The notes below the pieces were generated by a model. The model was not told the DNA's origin, did no database searches, and saw nothing but the letters and a program-made list of their open reading frames with translations. A stretch of DNA of 64,000 nt, from the NCBI RefSeq assembly GCF_029945895.1, contig NZ_JAQSDL010000008.1:24101-88100 (forward strand). Reading direction: 5' to 3'. Position numbers and translations under genes: made by a program. Of this stretch, positions 53,510 through 63,510 are shown piece by piece. This stretch comes from Polaromonas sp. GTDB lineage: Bacteria; Pseudomonadota; Gammaproteobacteria; Burkholderiales; Burkholderiaceae_C. The first letter of the stretch is position 1, and each line of letters starts with the position of its first letter.

Positions 53510-54493
53510 ATGCGCGTCATATTTGCCGGTACCCCCGAATTCGCCCGTGTGGCCCTCGTGCAGCTGCATGCTGCTGGTTTTGAAATCCCCCTTGTCCTGA
53601 CCCAGCCTGACCGGCCGGCCGGCCGCGGCATGAAGCTGCAGGCCTCCAGCGTCAAGCAGTTTGCGCTCGAAAAACAGATCCCGGTGGCGCAGCCGCGCAG
53701 CCTGCGGCTTGATGGCAAATACGCCGAAGACGCCGCGGCCGCGCGCGATGCGCTGGAAGCGGCCCATGCCGATGCCATGGTGGTCGCCGCCTATGGCCTG
53801 ATCCTGCCGCAGTGGGTGCTGGACATGCCGAGGCTGGGTTGCCTGAATATCCACGCCTCCCTGCTGCCGCGCTGGCGCGGCGCCGCACCGATTCACCGCG
53901 CCATCGAGGCCGGCGACAGTGAGACCGGCATCACCATCATGCAAATGGACGCCGGGCTGGACACCGGCGACATGTTGCTGGTTGAAAAACTCCCGATCGC
54001 CCCCGGGGACACCACCGGCACCCTGCACGACAAACTGGCCGCCTTGGGAGGCCGGCTTGTGGTGGAGTCACTGGAACTCGCGGCCTGCGGCGGGCTCCGG
54101 CCCGTGCCGCAACCCGGGGAGGGCATCAGCTACGCACACAAAATCGAAAAACACGAGGCCGCCATTGACTGGCACCAAAGCGCCACGGTGATAGAGCGGC
54201 GGATCCGCGCCTTCAATCCCTTTCCGGGCGCGGCGAGCGCGCTGGGCAGCGACACGGTCAAGTTCTGGCAGGCCGTGGTGTTGCCCGGTGTCCGGCGACC
54301 CGAAGCGGCGGTTGCCGGCCAGGTTCTCGCCGTCAGCCCGGAAGGCGTCGACGTGGCCGCTGGCGACGGCGTGTTGCGCGCCACCCGGCTGCAAAAGCCC
54401 GGTGGCAAGCCGCTGGATGCCGCCGAGTTCGTCCGTGGTTTTGCGCTGCAGCCCGGCGTGGTGTTTCAGGCCCCGGCGGAGAAGACCGCTTGA
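53510..54493 (+). CDS. fmt: Methionyl-tRNA formyltransferase
   Basis: A 327-residue enzyme that formylates initiator Met-tRNA. It has [15 protein letters not shown] at the start, the catalytic loop [20 protein letters not shown] and the [12 protein letters not shown] motif, then a C-terminal barrel ([11 protein letters not shown] onward). The ATG at 53510 gives the normal start. The stop overlaps the azlC start, which is unusual for this pair and suggests azlCD joined the operon. Confidence 0.96.
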   Translation: MRVIFAGTPEFARVALVQLHAAGFEIPLVLTQPDRPAGRGMKLQASSVKQFALEKQIPVAQPRSLRLDGKYAEDAAAARDALEAAHADAMVVAAYGLILPQWVLDMPRLGCLNIHASLLPRWRGAAPIHRAIEAGDSETGITIMQMDAGLDTGDMLLVEKLPIAPGDTTGTLHDKLAALGGRLVVESLELAACGGLRPVPQPGEGISYAHKIEKHEAAIDWHQSATVIERRIRAFNPFPGAASALGSDTVKFWQAVVLPGVRRPEAAVAGQVLAVSPEGVDVAAGDGVLRATRLQKPGGKPLDAAEFVRGFALQPGVVFQAPAEKTA

Positions 54494-55239
54494 CGGCGCC
54501 GCTGTTCCGGCATCCCGAGTTTCGCCAGGGCATGCGCGACATGGCGTCCGCTGCCGCCGGCACGGCTGCCTGGGGCCTGATGACAGGCGTGGCCATGGTC
54601 AAGTCGGGGATGAGCCTGTTTGAGGCGGTGTTGATGGGGGTGATCGTGTTTGCCGGCAGCTCCCAACTTGCAGCCGTGCCGCTGATTCTTGCCGGCGCGC
54701 CCATGTGGGTGATTCTGGCCACCGCGGCCTGCGTCAATCTGCGTTTTGTCGTGTTCAGCGCCCACCTGCGGCCTTACCTCATGCACCAGCCGCTCTGGCG
54801 GCGCCTGGCCAGCGGCTATTTCACGGCCGATCTCAGTTACGTGATGTTCACCAACCGCCACCCGCATCCGGCGCTGCCCGAGGATCGGGAAGCTCTGCGG
54901 GCCCAGGAGGCCTATCTGGCAGGGAACTGTGCCTTGACCTGGATCAGCTGGGTGGTGCCCAGCCTGCTGGGCATTGCCCTGGCCAATGCGATTCCTCTGT
55001 CCTGGGGGCTGGGTTTCGCCGGCATCCTGGCCTTGCTGGGCGTCATGTCTTCATTGGCAAGCAGCCGCTTGCGTGTGGTGTCCGCCGGTGTGGCCGGCGC
55101 AGCGGCAGTGGCGGCCTTCGCCCTGCCGCTCAAGCTCAATATCCTGGTCGCGATAGCGGCGGCGGTGGCGGTTTGCCTGATGCTGGAAAAACCTGCTGCG
55201 CCCCCGGCGTCGCTGCCGACAACAAAGGGGGCGGCATGA
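54490..55239 (+). CDS. azlC: AzlC family branched-chain amino acid permease subunit
   Basis: A 249-residue membrane protein with several helices. It has the AzlC motif [17 protein letters not shown] and the [17 protein letters not shown] segment. Together with AzlD it forms an exporter of branched-chain amino acids or related compounds. It starts with TTG at 54490, overlapping the fmt stop. The C-terminal tail is Pro-rich. It overlaps azlD by 4 bp. Confidence 0.9.
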   Translation: MTAPLFRHPEFRQGMRDMASAAAGTAAWGLMTGVAMVKSGMSLFEAVLMGVIVFAGSSQLAAVPLILAGAPMWVILATAACVNLRFVVFSAHLRPYLMHQPLWRRLASGYFTADLSYVMFTNRHPHPALPEDREALRAQEAYLAGNCALTWISWVVPSLLGIALANAIPLSWGLGFAGILALLGVMSSLASSRLRVVSAGVAGAAAVAAFALPLKLNILVAIAAAVAVCLMLEKPAAPPASLPTTKGAA

Positions 55240-55565
55240 CCGACGCCTGGACAGTGCTCACCATCGTGGGACTGGCGCTGGTCACGGTGATCACGCGCTC
55301 GTTTTTTTTCATGTCCAGCAAGCCCTGGACCCTGCCGCCCTGGGTGCAGCGGGGGCTTCACTATGCGCCCATCGCGGCCTTGTCGGCTGTCATCATTCCA
55401 GAGATCGTGATGACGCAGGGCCAGCTGATTCACACCTGGCGGGACGCCCGCCTGTTCGCCGCGCTGGCCGGCGTGGCCTGGTTTGTCTGGCGCCGGGGCG
55501 TCCTGGGCACCATCATCGCCGGCATGGCGGTTTACCTGCCTCTGCATATTGGCCTGAATTGGTAG
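55236..55565 (+). CDS. azlD: AzlD family permease subunit
   Basis: A 109-residue membrane protein with four helices, the small partner of AzlC. It contains GLALVTVITRSFFF and PIAALSAVIIPEIV, which match the AzlD family. The ATG at 55236 overlaps the AzlC stop codon. A family 2 repeat begins directly at its stop codon. The natural substrate is not certain. Confidence 0.88.
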   Translation: MTDAWTVLTIVGLALVTVITRSFFFMSSKPWTLPPWVQRGLHYAPIAALSAVIIPEIVMTQGQLIHTWRDARLFAALAGVAWFVWRRGVLGTIIAGMAVYLPLHIGLNW

Positions 55566-55672
55566 CCCCCACGCTTGTCGCTTCGCGTACGGCGCGGCAA
55601 AGCCGGTTCCGCGGCCCTGGCTTGAAGGAGGCGAGGCCATGAGCGTCCGCTGCTCCCCGAGGGGGTGCACCT
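55564..55672. repeat. Family 2 dispersed repeat, copy D
   Basis: It reads AGCCCCCACGCTTGTCGCTT, then CGCGTACGGCGCGGC, AAGCCGGTTCCGCGGCCC and CTCCCCGAGGGGG, with a divergent insert in the middle. It starts at the last base of the AzlD coding frame and ends 49 bp before the pgk start. Confidence 0.78.
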
Positions 55673-55721
55673 ACAATTTGAGGCTTGGGCGCGTTGACCC
55701 AACCCTTCACTGCGAGTTTTC

Positions 55722-56915
55722 ATGAACTTCATCCGCTTCTCCGATCTGTGCGCCCAGGGACTTGTCAAGGGTCGGCGTGTTTTCATTCGAGCCGACCTCA
55801 ACGTGCCGCAGGACGACAGCGGCCACATCACTGAAGACACCCGCATCCGCGCCTCGATTCCCTGTATCCAGATGGCCCTTGACGCCGGCGCGGCGGTGAT
55901 GGTGACCTCCCACCTGGGCCGGCCGACCGAAGGGCAATTCAAGCCCGAAGACTCCCTTGCACCGGTGGCCGCGCGCCTGGCCGAACTGATGCAGCGTGAG
56001 GTGCCGCTGAAGTCCGGCTGGGTTGATGGCGTGGAGGTGGCGCCCGGCCAGCTCGTGTTGCTGGAGAACTGCCGCGTCAACAAGGGCGAGAAAAAGAACG
56101 ACGAGGCGCTGGCCCGCAAGATGGCCGCGCTTTGCGACATTTTTGTGCATGACGCTTTCGGCACCGCGCATCGTGCCGAGGCCTCGACCTACGGCATCGC
56201 GCAGTTTGCCAAAGTGGCCTGCGCCGGCCCGCTGCTGGCGGCAGAAATGGATGCGATCTCCAAGGCCCTGGCCAATCCGAAACGCCCGCTGGTGGCCATC
56301 GTGGCCGGCAGCAAGGTGTCGACCAAGCTGACCATTCTCCAGGCGCTGGCCGGCAAGGTGGACCAGCTGATTGTGGGCGGCGGCATTGCCAACACCTTCA
56401 TGCTGGCCGTCGGCCTGCCGATCGGCAAAAGCCTGGCGGAACGCGAACTGCTCGACGAAGCCCGCGCGGTGATGGCGGCCATGAAGGCGCGCGGCGCCGA
56501 GGTACCTGTGCCGACCGATGTGGTGACTGCCAAGACCTTCAGCGCCGATGCGCCCGCCACCGTCAAGGCTGCCACCGATGTGGCAGACGACGACCTGATC
56601 CTGGACATCGGTCCGCAAACCGCGAAAAAGCTGGCCGATCAGCTGATGGCCGCCGGCACCATTGTCTGGAACGGCCCGGTGGGCGTGTTCGAATTTGCCG
56701 CCTTCGAGGGCGGCACGAAAGCAATTGCGCGGGCGATTGCCGCCAGCCCCGCCTTCAGCATTGCCGGTGGCGGCGACACGCTGGCCGCCATTGCCAAATA
56801 CGGGATTGAAAAAGACGTGGGTTACATCTCCACCGGCGGCGGCGCCTTTCTCGAAGTGCTGGAAGGCAAGACCCTGCCAGCTTTCGAGATCCTGCAGAAG
56901 CGGGCGACGAGCTGA
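55722..56915 (+). CDS. pgk: Phosphoglycerate kinase
   Basis: A 397-residue glycolytic enzyme that makes ATP and 3-phosphoglycerate from 1,3-bisphosphoglycerate. It starts [10 protein letters not shown] and has [39 protein letters not shown] and the C-terminal [13 protein letters not shown] with [16 protein letters not shown]. Length is normal. The gene is followed by a family 1 repeat and the DapA-like gene, then pyk. Confidence 0.97.
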   Translation: MNFIRFSDLCAQGLVKGRRVFIRADLNVPQDDSGHITEDTRIRASIPCIQMALDAGAAVMVTSHLGRPTEGQFKPEDSLAPVAARLAELMQREVPLKSGWVDGVEVAPGQLVLLENCRVNKGEKKNDEALARKMAALCDIFVHDAFGTAHRAEASTYGIAQFAKVACAGPLLAAEMDAISKALANPKRPLVAIVAGSKVSTKLTILQALAGKVDQLIVGGGIANTFMLAVGLPIGKSLAERELLDEARAVMAAMKARGAEVPVPTDVVTAKTFSADAPATVKAATDVADDDLILDIGPQTAKKLADQLMAAGTIVWNGPVGVFEFAAFEGGTKAIARAIAASPAFSIAGGGDTLAAIAKYGIEKDVGYISTGGGAFLEVLEGKTLPAFEILQKRATS

Positions 56916-56926
56916 ATCGGCGTGCT

Positions 56927-56990
56927 GTTTTGCTATTAAAAGTATAGCTACTTCCGCAATCAGGGAAAGTGCTGGAGGCCATTTTTTCTT
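56927..56990 (+). repeat. Family 1 dispersed repeat, copy 9
   Basis: It reads TTTTGCTATTAAAAGTATAG, then CTACTTCCGCAATCAGGG and AAGTGCTGGAGGCC, ending in a T-run. It fills the gap between pgk and the DapA-like gene; the T-run after the GGCC might aid termination. Confidence 0.78.
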
Positions 56991-57031
56991 GAAATTCTCC
57001 CAATCCACGGCTACTTGACCGGAGTTTGCAG

Positions 57032-57913
57032 ATGACGGATTTTCACGGTGTTTTCCCTTATCTGGTGTCGCCCATTGACGCCGACGGAGAGGTCAACGCG
57101 CAGGTCCTGACGCGCCTTTGTCAGGACCTGATAGCGGCCGGCGTGCATGGATTGACGCCCCTGGGGTCGACCGGCGAATTTGCCTACCTCAACCCGGCGC
57201 AGCGGCGCCGTGTGGTGGAGGTGGTGGTGCAGGCGGCTGGCCGCCAGGTGCCAGTGGTGGCCGGTGTGGCGGCCACCACCATCGTCGACGCCGTCGGCCA
57301 GGCCAGGGAGTACGAACGCATGGGCTGCGACGGTATCCTGGCAGTACTGGAAGCGTATTTTCCGGTGGACGACGAAGGTGTTTACCAGTACTTCAAGGCG
57401 ATTGCCGATGCCGTGTCGCTGCCGGTGGTGATCTACACCAATCCGAACTTCCAGCGCTCCGATCTCAAGCTGCCGGTCATCGAGCGGCTCAGCCACATTC
57501 CCAATATTCGCTATATCAAGGATGCTTCCTTCAACACCGGGCGCCTGCTGTCGATCATGAATGTCGTCGGGGGCCGGATGGAGGTTTTTGCGGCGTCCTC
57601 GCATGTGCCTGCGACCGTGATGCTGCTCGGAGGCGCGGGCTGGATGGCCGGGCCGGCCTGCCTGGTTCCCCGGCAGAGCATCGCGCTGTATGAGCTGTGC
57701 AAGGCCGGCCGCTGGGATGAGGCCATGGCCTTGCAGCGCAGGCTGTGGAGCATCAACCAGGTGTTTGCCACGTTCAACCTGGCGGCCTGCATCAAGGCCG
57801 GCCTGGTGCTCCAGGGGTATGAGGTCGGCCATCCCCTGGCGCCGCAGGCACCGCTATCGCCGGAGGGCGTGGAAACGGTGCGCCGGGTCCTGCGCGAACT
57901 GGGCGCGCTGTAG
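57032..57913 (+). CDS. DapA-family class I aldolase/dehydratase
   Basis: A 293-residue TIM-barrel aldolase of the dihydrodipicolinate synthase family. It has the PLGSTGEF loop, Tyr in VVIYTNPNF and the Schiff-base Lys in IRYIKDAS. These match the family in general but do not fix the substrate: it could be a pyruvate-dependent aldolase rather than true DapA. The ATG at 57032 follows GGAG with 7 bp spacing; the TTG at 57026 is rejected. It is placed between pgk and pyk. Confidence 0.88.
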   Translation: MTDFHGVFPYLVSPIDADGEVNAQVLTRLCQDLIAAGVHGLTPLGSTGEFAYLNPAQRRRVVEVVVQAAGRQVPVVAGVAATTIVDAVGQAREYERMGCDGILAVLEAYFPVDDEGVYQYFKAIADAVSLPVVIYTNPNFQRSDLKLPVIERLSHIPNIRYIKDASFNTGRLLSIMNVVGGRMEVFAASSHVPATVMLLGGAGWMAGPACLVPRQSIALYELCKAGRWDEAMALQRRLWSINQVFATFNLAACIKAGLVLQGYEVGHPLAPQAPLSPEGVETVRRVLRELGAL

Positions 57914-57989
57914 CCAGTGCAGTGCGCCGGTGTACCCGGCCTGTAACCGGTTCCGTGTGAGAATCGTCCTCAACTTACAGGAGACATCC

Positions 57990-59423
57990 ATGCCACGCCG
58001 CGCCACCAAAATTGTTGCCACCCTGGGCCCCGCCTCGAGCGATCCGGCGCTGCTTGAAAAAATGATACGTGCGGGCGTCAACGTGGTGCGTCTCAATTTC
58101 AGCCATGGCACGGCGCAGGACCACATCGACCGGGCCGGGCTGGTGCGCGAGGCCGCCCAGCGGGCCGGCCGCGAGGTGGCGATCATGGCCGACCTGCAGG
58201 GGCCGAAAATCCGCGTCGGCAAATTTGCCGAGGGCAAGGTCCTGCTGGTGCCCGGCGCCAAGTTCGTTCTCGATGCCTCGCGCACCGAGCCGGGCGACCT
58301 CAAGGGTGTGGGTCTGGACTACAAGGAGTTGCCGCGTGACGTGAAAGCCGGCGACCTGCTGCTGCTCAACGACGGCCTGATTGTGCTGACCATCGACGCG
58401 GTGCGCGGCGAGGAAGTCCACACCACCGTCAAGCTGGGCGGCGAACTCTCCAACAACAAGGGCATCAACAAAAAGGGCGGCGGCCTGACCGCGCCCGCGC
58501 TGACCGCCAAGGACATGGAAGACATCCGGACCGCCATGAGTTTCCAGGCGGACTATGTGGCGGTTAGTTTTCCAAAAAACGCCACCGACATGGAAATGGC
58601 GCGCCAGCTGTGCAATGTGGCCGCCGCGCCCTACAAACACAAGCCCGGCCTGATTGCCAAGATCGAACGCGCCGAAGCCATTCCCAACCTCGAAGACATC
58701 CTGCGGGTCAGCGACGGCATCATGGTCGCGCGCGGTGACCTCGCGGTGGAAGTCGGCAACGCCGCCGTGCCGGCGCTGCAAAAACGCATGATCAAGATGG
58801 CCCGCGCCATGGACAAGGTGGTCATCACCGCCACGCAGATGATGGAAAGCATGATCCTCAACCCGGTGCCGACACGCGCCGAGGTCAGCGACGTGGCCAA
58901 TGCCGTGCTCGACGGGACCGACGCCGTGATGCTGAGCGCGGAAACGGCCGCAGGCAATTACCCGCTGGAGACCATCGAGGAAGTGGCCAACATTTGCCTG
59001 GAAGCGGAAAAAGCCGAATACACGGCGCTGGACGCCGACTTCAGCGGCAAGACCTTCACGCGCATCGACCAGTCGATCGCCATGGGTGCGCTGTTCACAG
59101 CCCACCACCTGGGCGCCAAAGCCATCGTGGCCTTGACCGACAGCGGTTCCACGCCGCTGTGGATGAGCCGCCACGACATCCGTGTGCCGATCTATGCGCT
59201 GACACCGAGACTGGCGACGCAGCGCAAGATGGCGTTGTACCGCAATGTGCGCCCGCTGCTGATGGACACCAGCGCCGACCGGGACACGGCGCTGGAACAG
59301 GCCGAAGGACACCTGCTGCGCCGCGACATCGTGCAAAGCGGTGACGTGTACGCCATCACCTGTGGTGAACCGATGGGTGCGCCTGGTGGCACCAACATGC
59401 TCAAGATCTGCCGCGTGGCCTGA
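57990..59423 (+). CDS. pyk: Pyruvate kinase
   Basis: A 477-residue enzyme that turns phosphoenolpyruvate into pyruvate with ATP. It starts MPRRATKIVATLGPASSD and has VVRLNFSHG, KIERAEAIPNLEDILRVSDG, the metal site MVARGDLAVEVG and TQMMESM. The ATG at 57990 has a GGAG site in front (CAGGAGACATCC). It lies 76 bp downstream of the DapA-like gene in the same direction. Confidence 0.97.
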   Translation: MPRRATKIVATLGPASSDPALLEKMIRAGVNVVRLNFSHGTAQDHIDRAGLVREAAQRAGREVAIMADLQGPKIRVGKFAEGKVLLVPGAKFVLDASRTEPGDLKGVGLDYKELPRDVKAGDLLLLNDGLIVLTIDAVRGEEVHTTVKLGGELSNNKGINKKGGGLTAPALTAKDMEDIRTAMSFQADYVAVSFPKNATDMEMARQLCNVAAAPYKHKPGLIAKIERAEAIPNLEDILRVSDGIMVARGDLAVEVGNAAVPALQKRMIKMARAMDKVVITATQMMESMILNPVPTRAEVSDVANAVLDGTDAVMLSAETAAGNYPLETIEEVANICLEAEKAEYTALDADFSGKTFTRIDQSIAMGALFTAHHLGAKAIVALTDSGSTPLWMSRHDIRVPIYALTPRLATQRKMALYRNVRPLLMDTSADRDTALEQAEGHLLRRDIVQSGDVYAITCGEPMGAPGGTNMLKICRVA

Positions 59424-59493
59424 GCGGGCGGCCCCATGAGACCGGCGCGGGCGGGTCCCAGGCCGGTGCCCGCTGAATCCAAGGCAGCCGGGC

Positions 59494-60390
59494 GTGCGTA
59501 TCACCGGTTCGATGAACACCACAGACTTTCCCGTGCCAAGACGCTCGCTGTTGGCCATGCTGCCTGCACTGCTCACTGCCTGCTCGGCCGTGGACCTGCT
59601 CAACGCCACCGTTTCCACCGACACGTATCGGCTCACCCAGGGCCTGCCTTACGGCGACCACCCGCGCCAGCGGCTGGATGTCTATCAGCCTGTGGACGTC
59701 ATCGGCCCGGCACCGATGGTGGTGTTTTTTTATGGTGGCAGCTGGTCATCGGGTGAGCGGGGCGACTACCGCTTTGTGGGCGAGGCGCTGGCTGCAAGCG
59801 GCATCGTCGCGGTGATCGCGGACTACCGCCTGAGCCCCGCATTTTCCTATCCTGCATTTGTGCAGGACAGTGCGCGCGCCGTGGGCTGGGCGGTCGCCCA
59901 TGGGGACGCACATGGCGCTGATCCTGCCCGGATCTTTGTGATGGGACACAGCGCCGGTGCCTACAACGCCGCCATGGTGGCGCTGGATCCGCGCTGGCTG
60001 GCGGCCGAGGGCCTGAAACCGTCGCGTCTGGCGGGGTGGATAGGTTTGGCTGGCCCCTACGATTTCCTGCCGATTGGTGACCGCCAGACCCAGGTGGCCT
60101 TTGACTGGCCGCGTACGCCGGGCGACAGCCAGCCGCTGTTCCATGCGTCGCCGGCTTCGCCTCCGGCCTTGCTGCTGGCGCCTGCCGACGACCGTGTGGT
60201 CAATTCCCGGCGCAGTACCGTCGCGCTGGCCCGGCGACTCCAGAGCAGTGGCGTGTATGTGGAGTCTGCACTGTTGGACGGCGTCAGCCACGTCACCCTG
60301 GTGGCCTCCATGGCCTCGGTACTCAGAGCCCGGGCGCCTGTGCTTGAACGGGTCTCGGCTTTTGTGAAGTCAGTCGGGCCAGCCAGGTGA
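59494..60390 (+). CDS. Alpha/beta hydrolase lipoprotein (carboxylesterase-like)
   Basis: A 298-residue hydrolase with a lipoprotein-type leader (RSLLAMLPALLTACSAV). The fold shows oxyanion motif MVVFFYGGSWSSG, catalytic Ser in VMGHSAGAYNAAM, Asp in ALLLAPADDRVV and His in LLDGVSHVTLV. It resembles BD-FAE/esterase-type carboxylesterases. The GTG at 59494 has AAGG 10 bp upstream, so I use it; the ATG at 59512 is the alternative. The 3' end overlaps the convergent PAP2 gene by 68 bp. Confidence 0.88.
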   Translation: MRITGSMNTTDFPVPRRSLLAMLPALLTACSAVDLLNATVSTDTYRLTQGLPYGDHPRQRLDVYQPVDVIGPAPMVVFFYGGSWSSGERGDYRFVGEALAASGIVAVIADYRLSPAFSYPAFVQDSARAVGWAVAHGDAHGADPARIFVMGHSAGAYNAAMVALDPRWLAAEGLKPSRLAGWIGLAGPYDFLPIGDRQTQVAFDWPRTPGDSQPLFHASPASPPALLLAPADDRVVNSRRSTVALARRLQSSGVYVESALLDGVSHVTLVASMASVLRARAPVLERVSAFVKSVGPAR

Positions 60391-61054
60391 AGCCGAGGTC
60401 CAGCGTGGCGGCGCTGGCCCAGCAGAACCAGGCGGTCCAGAGGGTGTGACTCATGTAGTGGGCGCCACGCACCTGTTGCGCCAGACCCAGCAGCAATCCC
60501 ACCAGCATGGACCCCAGCAACCAGCGCCGAGCGGTGGCTGGCAGGGCATGCCGGAATGCAAAAAAACCCCCGACAAAGGCAAAACCCGCGGAGGCATGAC
60601 CGGCCGGAAAACAGCCACCGTCACCGCCGTCCCGCACGCCCCAGGCCCAGTGCGAGACATGGCTGGCCACGCCGCCGAATTCCCGCAGGCTCCAGGGGCA
60701 ACTGGTGTGGCTGTGCAGCTTGATGTCAGAGACCACCAGCAGCGCCAACAGCGTGGTCAGGGCCAGCTGGACACGGCGTAGTGCAGGCAGGTGCCGCAAG
60801 GGGCCGACAGGCCGGGCGATACCGATCAGCAGCGCCCCTTCAAACAACCAGGGCAGTGGACGCATGTTGTCGTGGAGTACCCCGCGCCAGAACCAGTGGT
60901 TTTCGAGCGCAAAGCCGCTGGCCGACCCGAACCAGCGTGCCAGCGTCAGGTCCAGTCCCGAAGCGTCCCAGGCCAGCAAGAGGAGAAGGCTGGCAACAGA
61001 CCAGAAAAAAAGACGCGACGGGCTGGAGACGGCTGGACGGCTGGGAGAGATCAT
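60323..61054 (-). CDS. PAP2-family membrane phosphatase
   Basis: A 243-residue protein with five to six helices and the PAP2 core motifs in altered form: KLHSHTSCPWSLREFGG, then CFPAGHASAGFAF (the PSGH-type motif with Ala) and QQVRGAHYMSHTLW (the SRxxxxxH-type motif). Members remove phosphate from lipids such as undecaprenyl pyrophosphate or lipid A. The subtype resembles LpxT/YeiU-like proteins. A candidate PmrA-type box lies 46 bp upstream of its start. It overlaps the hydrolase gene at its 3' end. Confidence 0.87.
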   Translation of the reverse strand: MISPSRPAVSSPSRLFFWSVASLLLLLAWDASGLDLTLARWFGSASGFALENHWFWRGVLHDNMRPLPWLFEGALLIGIARPVGPLRHLPALRRVQLALTTLLALLVVSDIKLHSHTSCPWSLREFGGVASHVSHWAWGVRDGGDGGCFPAGHASAGFAFVGGFFAFRHALPATARRWLLGSMLVGLLLGLAQQVRGAHYMSHTLWTAWFCWASAATLDLGFTWLARLTSQKPRPVQAQAPGL

Positions 61055-61099
61055 GGTGGCGAGTTGGGCACAAGAAGCGCTGACGGTAGCCCGGTCCGC

Positions 61100-61116
61100 C
61101 TTAAGTCAGCCTTAAT
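61100..61116 (+). promoter_or_regulatory. PmrA/QseB-type box candidate
   Basis: CTTAAG-TCAGC-CTTAAT fits the consensus YTTAAK-N5-YTTAAK for OmpR-type PmrA/QseB regulators. It lies upstream of the PAP2 gene (on the opposite strand) and about 200 bp from fba. PmrA often controls lipid A modification, which would suit a PAP2 phosphatase; the box orientation faces fba, so this stays tentative. Confidence 0.4.
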
Positions 61117-61311
61117 GCCGGCGCCTGCAAAGAGGCGCGACGCTCCCGAGCGGGCTTGTCCTACGCCTTTGCCCCCTCGAGGATGACGCTGGAAGCCTGC
61201 CCAGAGCCCGCCTGTGGGCGCCACAGGCGAATGTGACGGGTAAAATGAAAGAAGTTACCGGTCAGTTACCGAATCCACCGAATCCGTTCAACCTTCCTGG
61301 GGATATTTTTT

Positions 61312-62376
61312 ATGGCACTCGTTTCCATGCGCGAGCTGCTGGACCATGCAGCCCTCAATGGCTATGGCATTCCAGCTTTCAACGTCAACAACCTCGAGCA
61401 GGTCCAGGCTGTCATGGAAGCGGCCAAGGAAACCGGCGCTCCCGTGATCCTGCAGGCCAGCGCTGGTGCGCGCAAATACGCTGGCGAGGCTTTCATCAAG
61501 CACCTCATCCAGGCGGCCATCGAAATGTATCCGCAGATCCCGCTCGTCATGCACCAGGACCACGGCCAGAACCCGGACGTCTGCCAGGGTGCGATCGACC
61601 TCGGGTTTTCATCCGTGATGATGGACGGCTCGCTGGAGGCCGACGGCAAGACGATTGCCAGCTACGAATACAACGTCGAGGTCACCAAAAAGGTGGCGCA
61701 ACTCGCGCACAAGGTGGGCGTGACGGTCGAAGGCGAGCTTGGCTGCCTCGGCTCTCTGGAAACCATGAAGGGCGACAAGGAAGACGGCCACGGCACCGAC
61801 GCGACCATGACCCGCGAGCAGTTGCTGACCGACCCGGAGCAGGCGGCCGATTTTGTCAAGCAGACGCAGATCGACGCGCTGGCAATCGCCATCGGCACCA
61901 GCCACGGCGCCTACAAGTTCACGCGCAAGCCCACCGGCGACATCCTGGCGATCGATCGCATCAAGGACATCCACAAACGCATCCCCAGCACCCATCTGGT
62001 GATGCATGGCTCGTCCAGCGTGCCGCAGGACCTGCTGGCCGTCATTCGCCAGTACGGTGGCAACATGAAGGAAACCTACGGTGTGCCCGTGGAAGAAATC
62101 CAGGAAGCCATCAAACACGGCGTGCGCAAAATCAACATCGACACCGACATCCGTCTGGCGATGACGGCAGCGGTGCGCAAGTTCCTGGCTGAGAACCCTG
62201 AAAAATTCGACGCTCGCGAATGGCTCAAACCCGCGCGCGAGGCCGCCAAGGCCATCTGCAAGCAGCGTTACATCGAGTTCGGCTGCGAAGGCCAGGGCGC
62301 GAAGATCAAGGGTGACACGCTGCAGCTTGTGGCTGCCCGCTACGCCAGGGGCGAGCTGGCCCAGGTGGTGCGTTAA
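61312..62376 (+). CDS. fba: Class II fructose-bisphosphate aldolase (Calvin type)
   Basis: A 354-residue zinc aldolase that splits or forms fructose 1,6-bisphosphate. It starts [19 protein letters not shown] and has the zinc and active-site motifs [32 protein letters not shown] and [10 protein letters not shown], then [13 protein letters not shown]. The length fits the Calvin-type class II enzymes of betaproteobacteria. The 257-bp region upstream also holds the divergent PAP2 promoter. A terminator follows the stop. Confidence 0.97.
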   Translation: MALVSMRELLDHAALNGYGIPAFNVNNLEQVQAVMEAAKETGAPVILQASAGARKYAGEAFIKHLIQAAIEMYPQIPLVMHQDHGQNPDVCQGAIDLGFSSVMMDGSLEADGKTIASYEYNVEVTKKVAQLAHKVGVTVEGELGCLGSLETMKGDKEDGHGTDATMTREQLLTDPEQAADFVKQTQIDALAIAIGTSHGAYKFTRKPTGDILAIDRIKDIHKRIPSTHLVMHGSSSVPQDLLAVIRQYGGNMKETYGVPVEEIQEAIKHGVRKINIDTDIRLAMTAAVRKFLAENPEKFDAREWLKPAREAAKAICKQRYIEFGCEGQGAKIKGDTLQLVAARYARGELAQVVR

Positions 62377-62415
62377 CCCGGAAATCCTCGCCGTGTCGAA
62401 CTGGCGATAATTCAA

Positions 62416-62442
62416 AGCTCGCTGCTACCAGCGGGCTTTTTT
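62416..62442 (+). terminator. Rho-independent terminator of fba
   Basis: Stem AGCTCGCTG / CAGCGGGCT with a CTAC loop, then a run of six T. It lies 40 bp after the fba stop and before purC. This is the clearest intrinsic terminator in the window. Confidence 0.88.
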
Positions 62443-62460
62443 ACTTTTGGCAAGCATCCC

Positions 62461-63369
62461 ATGACCTTCGCTCTCCACACTTCGGCCCTGACCTCCCTGC
62501 CCCTGCTCGCTCGCGGCAAGGTGCGCGACAACTACGCTGTCGGCAAAGACCGGCTGCTGATGGTCGCCAGCGACCGGCTCAGCGCCTTCGACGTCATCAT
62601 GGGCGAGCCGATTCCGGGCAAAGGCGTGCTTCTCACCCAGATGGCCCTGTTCTGGTTTGGCAAGCTCGGCCATATCTGTCCGAACCACCTGACCGGGGAC
62701 ACGCCCGAAAGCGTGGTCACCCCGGCCGAGTTGCCGCAAGTTGCGGGCCGCTCCATGCTGGTCAAGCGGCTGAAGCCGATTCCGGTCGAGGCCGTGGTAC
62801 GCGGCTACCTGGCCGGCAGCGGCTGGAAGGAATACCAGGACAGCCAGTCGGTGTGCGGTGTGCCGCTGCCGCCTGGCCTGAGAAACGCCAGCAAGCTGCC
62901 AGAACCGATTTTCACGCCTGCGGCCAAGGCGGCGGTGGGCGAGCATGACGAAAACATCAGCTACGAGCAGGTGGTCAAGGCTGTCGGCCCCGAACTGGCC
63001 GCACAGATCCGCGACCTCAGCCTGCGCATCTACAAGGAGGCGGCGGCCTTTGCCCTGACCAAGGGCATCATCATTGCCGATACCAAGTTCGAGTTCGGTC
63101 TTGACGAAAACGGCACGCTGACCCTGATGGACGAAGTGCTGACGCCCGACTCCTCGCGCTACTGGCCGATTGAAGGTTACGAGCAGGCCTTTGCCACAGG
63201 CGCCAATCCGCCCAGCTACGACAAGCAGTTCGTGCGCGACTGGCTGGAGCAGGCCCTGGTCAACGGCAAGCCCTGGGACAAGACACCGCCCGCACCGCGC
63301 GTGCCGCAGGATGTGGTCGAAAAAACTGCGGCCAAGTACCAGGAAGCACTGACCCGCCTGACGGCCTGA
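62461..63369 (+). CDS. purC: SAICAR synthase
   Basis: A 302-residue enzyme of purine synthesis that joins CAIR and aspartate. It has [56 protein letters not shown] and the C-terminal [20 protein letters not shown], all matching PurC of the longer bacterial type. The ATG at 62461 follows the fba terminator, so purC likely has its own promoter. It precedes the SAH riboswitch of metH. Confidence 0.97.
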   Translation: MTFALHTSALTSLPLLARGKVRDNYAVGKDRLLMVASDRLSAFDVIMGEPIPGKGVLLTQMALFWFGKLGHICPNHLTGDTPESVVTPAELPQVAGRSMLVKRLKPIPVEAVVRGYLAGSGWKEYQDSQSVCGVPLPPGLRNASKLPEPIFTPAAKAAVGEHDENISYEQVVKAVGPELAAQIRDLSLRIYKEAAAFALTKGIIIADTKFEFGLDENGTLTLMDEVLTPDSSRYWPIEGYEQAFATGANPPSYDKQFVRDWLEQALVNGKPWDKTPPAPRVPQDVVEKTAAKYQEALTRLTA

Positions 63370-63396
63370 CCGGCGCTTGGTTTAAAATAGCCGCAA

Positions 63397-63490
63397 CCCA
63401 AGGAGCGTTGCAGCGAGACCCGTTTGATGCCGGTTTCGTCAGGCTTGGGTGACAGCAGCCGCATCGGCTGCCTTTGCAACGGCGCTCACT
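63397..63490 (+). promoter_or_regulatory. SAH riboswitch upstream of metH
   Basis: It shows the S-adenosylhomocysteine riboswitch pattern: CCCAAGGAGCGTTGCAGCG at the 5' side, CAGGCTTGGG in the middle and TTTGCAACGGCGCTCAC at the 3' side. GAGCG-TTGCA pairs with TGCAA...CGCTC for P1/P2, and CCCAAG (63397-63402) pairs with CTTGGG (63444-63449) as the pseudoknot. An internal hairpin AGCAGCCG/CGGCTGC lies in between. SAH binding turns on methyl-cycle genes, so metH would rise when SAH builds up. Confidence 0.92.
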
Positions 63491-63510
63491 TCCTCATCCA
63501 GGGTAAGTGA

